Assembly (NCBI GenBank): GCA_021828865.1 | Contig: JAJZCW010000019.1 | Location: forward strand, 1 to 64,000 | Direction: 5' to 3' | Origin: Bacillota bacterium | GTDB taxonomy: Bacteria; Bacillota; Bacilli; Alicyclobacillales; SLC66 | Length of the DNA: 64,000 bases | Made by a program: the position numbers and the translations under genes | In this document: in pieces, positions 16,896 to 24,345 of the stretch | Layout of the letters: every line of letters starts with the position of its first letter | How positions within the stretch are numbered: the first letter of the stretch is position 1 | Notes under the pieces: generated by a model | The model's input: the letters and a program-made list of their open reading frames with translations, nothing else | The model's database searches: none | What the model was told of the DNA's origin: nothing

Positions 16896-16929
16896 TACGA
16901 TGAGCGACAAAGGAAAAGCAGGGAAAAGC

Positions 16930-16959
16930 TCTCGTCTTGGCATTGTGGCGAGACTTTTT
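16930..16959 (+). terminator. Intrinsic terminator after the MFS gene
   Basis: TCTCGTC (16930-16936) pairs with GGCGAGA (16947-16953), followed by C and five Ts. No T-box (TGGNACCGCG) is seen before metS. Confidence 0.65.
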
Positions 16960-16982
16960 CTTATGCCGCTGGAGGTACGATC

Positions 16983-18968
16983 GTGACAAAACCTACTTAT
17001 TACATTACGACGCCCATCTATTACCCTAACGATAAGTTACATATTGGTCATGCCTATTCGACTACGGTGGCCGATACACTCGCGCGGTACAAGCGTTTGA
17101 AAGGGTACGATGTGCGATTTTTGACCGGTACTGATGAGCATGGACAGAAGTTGCAACGCAAGGCGGAAGCGGTAGGGAAGACTCCGCAGGAATACATTGA
17201 CGGAATCGTCGAAGGCATCAAGAAACTGTGGGAGCGGCTAGATATTTCATATGACGATTTCATCCGCACCACTGAATCCCGCCACACGGAAGTGGTACAA
17301 AAGATTTTCAGTCGCTTGCTCGAGCAGGGAGATATTTACCTTGATAACTATGAAGGCTGGTACTGTACGCCGGATGAGTCATTCTGGACAGAACGACAAC
17401 TGAAGGATGGCAAGTGCCCTGAGTGCGGTGGCGACGTGGAATGGGTGACGGAACAGAGCTATTTTTTCAAGATGGGAAAATATGCTGATCGACTCATCCA
17501 GTATTTCCATGAACATCCGGACTTTTTAGTGCCGGAATCACGGAAGCATGAAATGCTCAACAATTTTCTTTTGCCAGGACTCGAGGATCTTTGTGTTTCC
17601 CGCACGACCTTTGATTGGGGAATTCCAGTCAGAGAAAATCCGAAACACGTGATCTACGTGTGGCTGGACGCGCTGACCAATTACATCACCGCACTTGGGT
17701 ATCTCTCAGAAGAGCAGGATCTCGAGGAACGCTTCCGGCATTACTGGCCAGCGGATGTACACCTGATGTCTAAGGAAATCGTGCGCTTCCATTCTATCTA
17801 CTGGCCAATTATCCTGATGGCGCTCGACCTTCCCCTCCCAAAACAGGTGGTAGGACACGGCTGGCTCCTGATGAAAGACGGCAAAATGTCGAAATCCAAG
17901 GGCAATGTAATCGATCCCAACCAATTGATCGACCGGTACGGGGCGGACGCGTTGCGGTATTTCCTCCTGAGGGAGATTTCATTTGGGCAAGACGGCGTTT
18001 TTACCTTTGAGTCGTTCATGGATCGACTGAATTTTGATCTGGCCAATGACCTTGGCAATTTGCTTCATCGTTCCCTTGCGATGGTCAATAAATTTGCAGG
18101 TGGCATCATCCCTGGACCCGCAAGATTGACGGAACTGGAGGATGAACTGAAGTCACTCGTGTTGTCAGCCGTGGATCAAACCGAAGAGTCGCTGGAGAAA
18201 AAAGAGTTTTCCAAGGCGCTTGACGCGATCTGGCAACTGGTTCGCCGAGGAAATCGCTATATTGATGAAACAGCGCCGTGGGCACTTCACAAGGCGGGAG
18301 ACGGCGAGCGCCTAAATACGGTGTTATACACGATGTTTGAGGTACTAAGAATTGTGAGCGTGTTAATTCAACCCTTTATGCCTAAAACCTCTCCCGAAAT
18401 GTGGAAACAAATGGGGCTTGTTGAGGGCGAGGCAACGACGTGGGATTCTGCGCGCCAATTTGGCCAATTGCCGGAAGGATTGAAGACTTCGCCCGGGGAT
18501 CCGATTTTCCCTAGACTGGATGTGGAAAAAGAGCTGGCTGCCCTAGGTGTACTGGCGCCTGCTGCAGCAGAACAGAAAAGCGTAAAATCTGCGCCAAAGA
18601 CGGAACAAGCTTCACAGCCAAAAGAGGAGGGCGCTGGACTCGTGACACTGATCGATATTGAAGATTTTTCAAAAGTGGAACTTCGCGTTGCCCAAGTGGT
18701 TAGTGCGGAAAAAATAGAAAAAGCGGATAAACTCTTAAAACTTCAGCTGGATCTTGGTACGGAGACGAGGCAGGTAGTGAGCGGAATCGCCAAGCACTAT
18801 CAGCCAGAACAATTAGTGGGCCAAAAGGTGATTCTGGTTGCCAACCTGAAGCCCGTCAAGCTTCGCGGTGTGGAGTCTCACGGAATGATCCTTGCCGCCT
18901 CGACGGGCGACCAACTGGTGCTCGCCACCGTTTCCGGGGACATACCGGTCGGCGCAAAAGTAAAATAA
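16983..18968 (+). CDS. metG: Methionyl-tRNA synthetase with C-terminal tRNA-binding domain
   Basis: 661 residues. Class I signatures: HIGH at residues 20-23 and KMSKS near residue 300. CPECGGDVEW is part of the zinc-binding connective peptide. After a polar linker (near 530-550, rich in K, E, Q) comes an EMAP/Trbp111-like domain (DFSKVELRVAQVVSAEKIEKADKLL to the end) that helps bind tRNA and dimerise. The start is GTG with GGAGG seven bases upstream. The gene heads the metS-tatD-rnmV-ksgA run. Confidence 0.97.
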   Translation: MTKPTYYITTPIYYPNDKLHIGHAYSTTVADTLARYKRLKGYDVRFLTGTDEHGQKLQRKAEAVGKTPQEYIDGIVEGIKKLWERLDISYDDFIRTTESRHTEVVQKIFSRLLEQGDIYLDNYEGWYCTPDESFWTERQLKDGKCPECGGDVEWVTEQSYFFKMGKYADRLIQYFHEHPDFLVPESRKHEMLNNFLLPGLEDLCVSRTTFDWGIPVRENPKHVIYVWLDALTNYITALGYLSEEQDLEERFRHYWPADVHLMSKEIVRFHSIYWPIILMALDLPLPKQVVGHGWLLMKDGKMSKSKGNVIDPNQLIDRYGADALRYFLLREISFGQDGVFTFESFMDRLNFDLANDLGNLLHRSLAMVNKFAGGIIPGPARLTELEDELKSLVLSAVDQTEESLEKKEFSKALDAIWQLVRRGNRYIDETAPWALHKAGDGERLNTVLYTMFEVLRIVSVLIQPFMPKTSPEMWKQMGLVEGEATTWDSARQFGQLPEGLKTSPGDPIFPRLDVEKELAALGVLAPAAAEQKSVKSAPKTEQASQPKEEGAGLVTLIDIEDFSKVELRVAQVVSAEKIEKADKLLKLQLDLGTETRQVVSGIAKHYQPEQLVGQKVILVANLKPVKLRGVESHGMILAASTGDQLVLATVSGDIPVGAKVK

Positions 18969-18987
18969 CCGGATGGGGGGGCCGAAT

Positions 18988-19767
18988 GTGACGTTAGCTA
19001 TTTTTGATACGCACACGCACCTGAATGATGCGGATTTATTCGACAATTCGGCAGAACTGATCCAGCGCGCGCAAGACGCAGGCGTGGTTCGCATGCTCGT
19101 GCCCGGTTACGACCAAGAATCGTCGCGGCGGGCGATGGAACTCGCGAATCGGTTCCCTGGCGTTTATGCGGCAGTCGGCATTCATCCTCACGATGCAAAG
19201 ACAGCAACGGAAAAAGACTTTACTGACCTAGAAGATTGGGCCAGTGATCCGAAAGTCGTGGCAATTGGGGAGATTGGACTCGATTATCACTACGACAATT
19301 CACCCCGCGATGTACAGGCGGCAGTGTTTCGTAGGCAAATGGAAATCGCGAAGCAAAAGGGACTCCCGATCGTCATCCACGATCGCGAGGCACATGCTGA
19401 TGTGATGGCGCTCGTCAAGGAGGCCTCGCCACTTATTGCCGGGGGAATTATGCACAGCTATTCTGGAAGCGTAGAAATGGCGATGGAGTGTATCAAGCTG
19501 GGGTTTTATCTCTCTTTCTCTGGCCCGCTCACGTTTAAGAATGCGAAAAAGCCAAGAGAGGTGGCCGCAGCGCTTCGGCTCGATCGCTTGCTGGTGGAGA
19601 CAGATGCGCCCTATCTCACGCCTGAACCCTACCGTGGGAAGCAAAACGAACCGGCGAACGTGCGCCTGGTTTTGGATAAATTGATAGAAATCCGCGACGA
19701 AACACCGGATGACATCGCTCACGCGGTGTATCATAACGCGTTACGCGTTTTTCAATTACAGGAGTGA
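18988..19767 (+). CDS. yabD: TatD family metal-dependent hydrolase (YabD)
   Basis: 259 residues of an amidohydrolase TIM barrel. FDTHTHLND, GEIGLDYHYD, VIHDRE, MHSYSG and ETDAPYL are the metal-ligand strands of TatD nucleases. GTG 18988 with GGGGGG seven bases upstream is preferred to ATG 18973, which lacks a binding site. Always next to metS and rnmV in Bacillales. yabE, found next in B. subtilis, is absent here. Confidence 0.95.
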   Translation: MTLAIFDTHTHLNDADLFDNSAELIQRAQDAGVVRMLVPGYDQESSRRAMELANRFPGVYAAVGIHPHDAKTATEKDFTDLEDWASDPKVVAIGEIGLDYHYDNSPRDVQAAVFRRQMEIAKQKGLPIVIHDREAHADVMALVKEASPLIAGGIMHSYSGSVEMAMECIKLGFYLSFSGPLTFKNAKKPREVAAALRLDRLLVETDAPYLTPEPYRGKQNEPANVRLVLDKLIEIRDETPDDIAHAVYHNALRVFQLQE

Positions 19768-19773
19768 CGGTTC

Positions 19774-20325
19774 GTGCATATAGAAGAAGTGATCGTCGTC
19801 GAAGGGGAGCATGATCGCGATCGCGTCCAAAAAGCAGTACAGGCGGATGTGATCGTTACTGGCGGGTCGCGAATTCGCCAGGAGGTCTATCAGCAACTTG
19901 ACCGCGTGGCGAACATTCGGGGGCTGATCATTCTGACTGACCCGGATTTTGCGGGGGAACAAATCAGGCGTAAGCTTGCCAAGCGGTATCCGGATAGCAA
20001 GCACGCGTATTTGCCGCAAAAGCGAGCGATAAAAAACGGCGATATCGGGATTGAAAATGCGCCGCTAGAGGAGATTGCAAGCGCACTCTCGCAGGTGAGG
20101 CATTTGGTCGATGATGAGGAACCAGAATATTCGATGGCGGACATGGTCCACTATGGACTGATCGGCATGCCTGATTCGGCGATTCGAAGGCAGCAATTAG
20201 GCGACCTTTTGCGAATTGGATATGCCAATGCCAAGTCTTTTGTGAAAAAATTGAACACCTTGCGCGTTTCAAGGGAAGAATTTCTTCAGGCATTGGAAAA
20301 AATAGATGCGGGGGGCGCGAGATGA
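19774..20325 (+). CDS. rnmV: Ribonuclease M5
   Basis: 183 residues. The N-terminal Toprim domain has VVEGEHDRDRVQKA (catalytic Glu) and LTDPDFAGEQIRR (DxD-type acidic pair). RNase M5 completes the 5' and 3' ends of 5S rRNA. GTG start with AGGAG upstream. The stop overlaps the ksgA ATG by four bases (ATGA). Confidence 0.96.
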   Translation: MHIEEVIVVEGEHDRDRVQKAVQADVIVTGGSRIRQEVYQQLDRVANIRGLIILTDPDFAGEQIRRKLAKRYPDSKHAYLPQKRAIKNGDIGIENAPLEEIASALSQVRHLVDDEEPEYSMADMVHYGLIGMPDSAIRRQQLGDLLRIGYANAKSFVKKLNTLRVSREEFLQALEKIDAGGAR

Positions 20326-21212
20326 CAGCTCCTTTGTATCAACCTGCGGTTGTGAAAACGTTGCTTCGGGACCGTGGCTTTACATTAAAAAAACAATTTG
20401 GACAGAATTTCTTAATTGACGGTCAGGTGCTTCATGCTATTGTTGAAGAAGCGATGGCAGAATCTGATGGAGAGAAGTTGGCGGCGCTCGAAATTGGGCC
20501 GGGTGTAGGCACGCTTACTCAGGCGCTCGCGGAAGCCGGGTTTGAAAAAGTACTGGCAATCGAAAAGGACCGGCAACTCATCCCCATATTAAAAGAAACC
20601 ATGTCTCCCTATCCTCAGGTGGAGATCATCTCGGCAGATGCGTTGAAGTATGATTTTTCAGCGCTTTTAGCCGCTTATCAACGTGATTTCTCCATTCGGG
20701 CAGTGGCTAATTTGCCCTATTACATCACCACGCCAATCGTCATGAGGCTGCTCGAAGAGGGATTACCCCTTGCAAAAATGGTGGTGATGGTGCAAAAAGA
20801 AGTGGCTGAGCGCATGGTGGCGGCACCTGGTGGTAAGGAATACGGGGCACTCAGCGTTGCGGTTCAGTACTATAGTGAAGCGCGAATATTGCTGACGGTG
20901 CCAACTTCCTCTTTTTTGCCCAATCCTAGCGTGGATTCCGCAGTGGTTACACTCAGAATGAGAGTGCATGCGGAGGCGAGCGAAGTGGATCGCCAGTTGT
21001 TTTTTAAAGTGGTGAGGGGATCGTTTCAACAGCGCCGGAAAACACTCCTGAATGCACTTGCAGGGGAATTTCAAAATTTGTCGAAAATGGCTGTATCAGA
21101 ATGGTTGAAATTAGCAAGTATTGATAGTAATCGCAGAGGAGAAACGCTAACGATCCGTGAATTTGCCGAGCTGGCGCGTACCTACGCAGAGCATATTCAG
21201 CCCGGTGTCTGA
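20322..21212 (+). CDS. rsmA: 16S rRNA dimethyladenosine transferase
   Basis: 296 residues. FGQNFLID, the SAM site EIGPGVGTLTQAL and the catalytic NLPYYITTPI identify RsmA/KsgA, which dimethylates A1518 and A1519 of 16S rRNA. The C-terminal helical domain ends with NRRGETLTIREFAEL. Coupled to rnmV by ATGA. Confidence 0.97.
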   Translation: MTAPLYQPAVVKTLLRDRGFTLKKQFGQNFLIDGQVLHAIVEEAMAESDGEKLAALEIGPGVGTLTQALAEAGFEKVLAIEKDRQLIPILKETMSPYPQVEIISADALKYDFSALLAAYQRDFSIRAVANLPYYITTPIVMRLLEEGLPLAKMVVMVQKEVAERMVAAPGGKEYGALSVAVQYYSEARILLTVPTSSFLPNPSVDSAVVTLRMRVHAEASEVDRQLFFKVVRGSFQQRRKTLLNALAGEFQNLSKMAVSEWLKLASIDSNRRGETLTIREFAELARTYAEHIQPGV

Positions 21213-21236
21213 CAATCATTGAGGCGGTGAAGCCAT

Positions 21237-21716
21237 ATGCAATTTGTCAGTCCCACGAAAGGCAACATGTCACTGGAAGAAGTCGCACGGGATATCCTGC
21301 ATTTTTATGAAGAAATGCCTGACCATCAATATCGACTGATCGTCGGTTCAGATTCTCAACCGAGGAGCGCGCGCCATGCCACCTTGTTTGTGACAGCTAT
21401 TGTCATTCACAGGGTAGGGAAAGGTGCGCGTTTTTATTTTCTGAAGCGTCCATACAAAAAAGCGCTTGGACTCAAACAACGGATATTTATGGAGGCCTCC
21501 TATGCACTTGAGGTCGTACAGGAATTAGAATCGGAACTAGCGAAGCATGGGAATCGATTGCCCATTGAAATTCACCTTGATATCGGGGAGGAGGGGGAAA
21601 CCAAAACCCTCATCAAAGACGTGATGGGATGGATCACGCAAAGCGGTTACGTGGCGCGCATCAAGCCCGATTCTTTTGGGGCCTCCAAAGTGGCAGACCG
21701 CTACACCAAATCCTGA
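21237..21716 (+). CDS. DUF458 (YkuK-like) RNase H-fold protein
   Basis: 159 residues. LIVGSDSQPRSARHATLFVTA and EIHLDIGEEGETKTLIKDVMGWI, then DSFGASKVADRYTK, fit the YkuK/DUF458 family, which has an RNase H-like fold with conserved acidic residues but no proven activity. In B. subtilis ykuK is elsewhere. AGGCGG stands before the ATG. It lies between ksgA and yabG; a sporulation link is only suggested by position. Confidence 0.85.
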   Translation: MQFVSPTKGNMSLEEVARDILHFYEEMPDHQYRLIVGSDSQPRSARHATLFVTAIVIHRVGKGARFYFLKRPYKKALGLKQRIFMEASYALEVVQELESELAKHGNRLPIEIHLDIGEEGETKTLIKDVMGWITQSGYVARIKPDSFGASKVADRYTKS

Positions 21717-21737
21717 AATTAGCATGGTGATGCAGTG

Positions 21738-21765
21738 AACCTCCATAGGCATTTGCACATAGACT
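21738..21765 (+). promoter_or_regulatory. Sigma-K-type promoter of yabG
   Basis: AACC (-35, mAC type), exactly 16 bases, then CATAGACT (-10, CATANNNT). The final A of CATANNNTA is a G. It lies about 40 bases before yabG, a sigma-K gene in B. subtilis. Confidence 0.55.
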
Positions 21766-21805
21766 GAATTGCTGGTGGTGCAAAGATTGCGATGGAGGAT
21801 TCAGT

Positions 21806-22669
21806 ATGTGGAAATCGGGAGATGTCGTGGTCAGAAAGTCTTACGGCAAAGATGTCTGTTTTTTGGTGGTCGATGTGGATCAAGGGTCGGGGATGGCCAC
21901 CTTAAAAGGACTGGATGTCAGGTTACTTGCCGATTCCCCTATTGATGATTTGGAACTAATCACAAAAGAGGAATTTGAGGCTTATCGTATTGCTCAGGTC
22001 AAATTGGAGAATGAGTCATTGCGTCTGGTGCAGATACGTAGACAGGTGGACCGTGAACGAAATGGATTTCGCTCTGCACACAAAAAGCAATTTGATGATT
22101 TTTTTGAGCTCCCTGGCCGCGTGCTTCACCTTGATGGAGACGGAACTTACCTGGAGAAGTGTTTACAGACCTATCACAAGCTTGGCATACGCGCGGTCGG
22201 GAAAAACATCGCTGAGTCAGAAATGGAGCGCTTTATGCCTAAATTGCTGAGCGAGCATGAACCGGATATTTTAATCATCACGGGACATGACAGCGTGTTA
22301 CGAAACGGCAAAAAGAACGAAATGCTGCGAATGGATAAGTACCGCAATTCTAACCATTTCGTGCAGGCTGTTCGCGCTGCCAGGCGCTATGAAAGAAGCC
22401 TAGATGAACTCATCATTTTTGCAGGGGCTTGTCAGTCGCATTACGAAGCGTTGCTAGAGGCGGGGGCAAATTTTGCCAGTTCGCCGGATCGAATTTTGAT
22501 CCATGCGCTCGATCCGGTACTTGTCGCTGAGAAAATAGCATTCACGCCTATTCAGGAAACGATTGATATTTATGAGGTGGTGCAATCGACCATTACGGGC
22601 GTCGAGGGACTGGGGGGCATTGAGTCAAGGGGAAAGTACAGAATCGGGTTACCCCGTTCCAGGTATTGA
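21806..22669 (+). CDS. yabG: Sporulation-specific protease YabG
   Basis: 287 residues. WKSGDVVVRKSYGKDVCF at the start, PGRVLHLDGDGTYLEKCL, ILIITGHDS and FAGACQSHYEALLEAGANFASSP are diagnostic of YabG. The conserved His in TGHDS and Cys in GACQSH suggest a cysteine-protease dyad. In B. subtilis YabG trims coat proteins such as SpoIVA and YeeK after sigma-K activation. A sigma-K-like promoter precedes it. No terminator is seen before the veg promoters. Confidence 0.95.
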   Translation: MWKSGDVVVRKSYGKDVCFLVVDVDQGSGMATLKGLDVRLLADSPIDDLELITKEEFEAYRIAQVKLENESLRLVQIRRQVDRERNGFRSAHKKQFDDFFELPGRVLHLDGDGTYLEKCLQTYHKLGIRAVGKNIAESEMERFMPKLLSEHEPDILIITGHDSVLRNGKKNEMLRMDKYRNSNHFVQAVRAARRYERSLDELIIFAGACQSHYEALLEAGANFASSPDRILIHALDPVLVAEKIAFTPIQETIDIYEVVQSTITGVEGLGGIESRGKYRIGLPRSRY

Positions 22670-22710
22670 TGCCTGTTTTGTATGAAAATATGAAAAACTT
22701 CATTATTATA

Positions 22711-22740
22711 TTGACAAGATTCAAGCTGCATTGATATAAT
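22711..22740 (+). promoter_or_regulatory. Sigma-A promoter P1 of veg
   Basis: TTGACA (22711-22716), an 18-bp spacer, TATAAT (22735-22740). Both hexamers are perfect consensus. Confidence 0.75.
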
Positions 22741-22750
22741 AACTAATTCC

Positions 22751-22779
22751 TTGACACAATTTAAGGCTTGTGTTATACT
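22751..22779 (+). promoter_or_regulatory. Sigma-A promoter P2 of veg
   Basis: TTGACA (22751-22756), a 17-bp spacer, TATACT (22774-22779). Predicted start about 15-20 bases before the veg ribosome binding site. Veg promoters are among the strongest known in B. subtilis. Confidence 0.85.
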
Positions 22780-22804
22780 TCACCTATGAAAAGAGGTGGA
22801 GTGG

Positions 22805-23080
22805 GTGACTGCAAAGAACGCTTTGCAGGATATTCGGCGTAATCTTGAAACCCTTGTAGGGGAAAAGATACTGCTGCGGGCCAATGGGGGTCGCCGCAAA
22901 ACGGTGGAGAGGACAGGCGTTTTGGAGGAAACCTATCCTTCTGTTTTTGTAGTAAAGCTTGATCAAGCGGAGAGTTCGTTTAAGCGCGTGTCGTACAGTT
23001 ATGCCGATGTCTTGACCGAAACCGTGGAATTGTTAGTACTGCGTGAGGATGAACAGATCCGCGTTGGCAGTGCTGAATGA
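22805..23080 (+). CDS. veg: Veg protein
   Basis: 91 residues. [29 protein letters not shown] and [15 protein letters not shown] are near-identical to B. subtilis Veg, a small SH3-like protein linked to biofilm gene expression and expressed at high level in growth. GTG 22805 fits the AGAGGTGGAG site better than GTG 22796. Two near-consensus promoters lie upstream. The next gene is sspF, as in B. subtilis. Confidence 0.95.
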   Translation: MTAKNALQDIRRNLETLVGEKILLRANGGRRKTVERTGVLEETYPSVFVVKLDQAESSFKRVSYSYADVLTETVELLVLREDEQIRVGSAE

Positions 23081-23136
23081 ATGTAAATAAGTGAAAAATT
23101 GAAGCGTTATTTTTCAGATTCTTAAGACTTGTTGAT

Positions 23137-23175
23137 AATGGCTGCTTTTCGCTGTAATGGCGGGAAGCAGCCATT
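23137..23175. other. Long stable hairpin between veg and sspF
   Basis: AATGGCTGCTT (23137-23147) pairs perfectly with AAGCAGCCATT (23165-23175), and five more inner pairs (two wobble) extend the stem to 16 bp with a 7-base loop. No T-run follows on either strand, so it is not a standard intrinsic terminator. It may still end or protect the veg mRNA. Confidence 0.7.
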
Positions 23176-23252
23176 GTTGTCATCAGTGGCATAAGCAAAA
23201 ACTTGAGGGGCAAGATACAAAAGGGACGCAATTTCTCGAAGGGGGTTCCGAC

Positions 23253-23444
23253 ATGGGGAGACGGCGAGGCATGATGTCTGAATCGCTAAAGTATGAACTG
23301 GCAAAGGAACTTGGCTTCTATCCTACGCTGATGCGTGAGGGCTGGGGTGGAATCACCACGCGGGATGCCGGTAATATGGTTAAACGCGCCATTGAAATTG
23401 CTGAGGAGTCTTTGGCAAATCGCAACAATGGATCGGTGAGATAG
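23253..23444 (+). CDS. sspF: Small acid-soluble spore protein, alpha/beta type (SspF)
   Basis: 63 residues. [37 protein letters not shown] is the alpha/beta SASP family signature, seen here as [19 protein letters not shown] and [11 protein letters not shown]. SASPs coat spore DNA and shield it from UV and heat. ATG 23253 follows AAGGGGGT and gives [10 protein letters not shown], as in Bacillus SspF. Expected control is sigma-G, but I see no convincing sigma-G site in the 170 bases upstream. Confidence 0.95.
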   Translation: MGRRRGMMSESLKYELAKELGFYPTLMREGWGGITTRDAGNMVKRAIEIAEESLANRNNGSVR

Positions 23445-23463
23445 CGGAGAGAGTTGCGACCGG

Positions 23464-23486
23464 GGCGGCTATTGGCCGCCTCTTTT
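23464..23486 (+). terminator. Intrinsic terminator after sspF
   Basis: GGCGGC (23464-23469) pairs with GCCGCC (23475-23480) around TATTG, followed by TCTTTT. Confidence 0.75.
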
Positions 23487-23520
23487 GAATCAGGCAAGTT
23501 TTTGGGGGTCGGTGAAGATC

Positions 23521-24345
23521 ATGAGTGGACAAAGGGGTCCCCTCGTCATTATTGGCGGCGCAGAGGACAAGCATGAAGACATGTCCATCCTGAGGGAGTT
23601 TGTACGACTGGCGGGGGGCATTCATGCACGTATCGTGGTCATGACGGTGGCTACAAAGCTCCCGGTAGAGGTCGGTGCAGACTACATTGACGTGTTTGAA
23701 CGGTTGAATGTGGAGGATGTGCGGACGTTTGACGTATCCTCGCGCGCTGCTGCCAACCGAGAAAGTGCCTGTAAAGCCATAGAACAGGCTACAGGTGTGT
23801 TTTTTACTGGAGGGGAACAAATCCGTATCACCGAGCTGCTAGGTGGGACGAAAGTGGATGCTACGCTTCATGAGCGTCATGGAGAGGGATTGGTGTTCGG
23901 AGGTACAAGTGCAGGGGCCTCCATGATGAGCAGTACCATGATCGTCGATGGAACGGGTGACACGAATCCGAAATTGGGGATTGTCACCATGGCGCCTGGC
24001 ATGGAATTCATCGATGGCGTAGTAATTGACCAACATTTTGCCCAAAGGGGGAGGCTCGGGAGGCTGTTGGCGGCTGTTGCCAAGTATCCGCATCATTTAG
24101 GCCTTGGCATTGATGAAAACACCGCAGTGATTGTAAATGGTAATGAGCTGGAGGTCATCGGAAAGGGAGCCGTGGTGATCGTGGATGCGGGGGCGCTGCT
24201 TTTTTCTAATATAGATAGGTTGCAAAAGGATGACCCAATGGCGCTGTACGGAGTAAAACTTCATGTGTTGCCGTCAGGATACCATTTTTTGCTGAGGGAA
24301 CGACAACCTGACATAGAACGCCTTGCGAGGAGTGAAGCTTTTTGA
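23521..24345 (+). CDS. cphB: Cyanophycinase
   Basis: 274 residues, peptidase family S51. The nucleophile Ser130 sits in GGTSAGAS; GPLVIIGGAEDKH at the start, GVFFTGGEQIRI and GLGIDENTAVIV are family motifs. Cyanophycinase cuts the multi-L-arginyl-poly-L-aspartate polymer to beta-Asp-Arg dipeptides. ATG 23521 gives a start at the first beta strand; the ribosome binding site is weak (GGTGAAG). The stop overlaps the TTG start of cphA by four bases, so the two are coupled. The pair lies between sspF and ispE, which are near neighbours in B. subtilis. Confidence 0.95.
   Translation: MSGQRGPLVIIGGAEDKHEDMSILREFVRLAGGIHARIVVMTVATKLPVEVGADYIDVFERLNVEDVRTFDVSSRAAANRESACKAIEQATGVFFTGGEQIRITELLGGTKVDATLHERHGEGLVFGGTSAGASMMSSTMIVDGTGDTNPKLGIVTMAPGMEFIDGVVIDQHFAQRGRLGRLLAAVAKYPHHLGLGIDENTAVIVNGNELEVIGKGAVVIVDAGALLFSNIDRLQKDDPMALYGVKLHVLPSGYHFLLRERQPDIERLARSEAF

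Noticed and set aside
16896-16982. T-box riboswitch before metS
   Set aside because: No TGGNACCGCG or specifier-loop pattern; the hairpin there is a plain terminator for the MFS gene.
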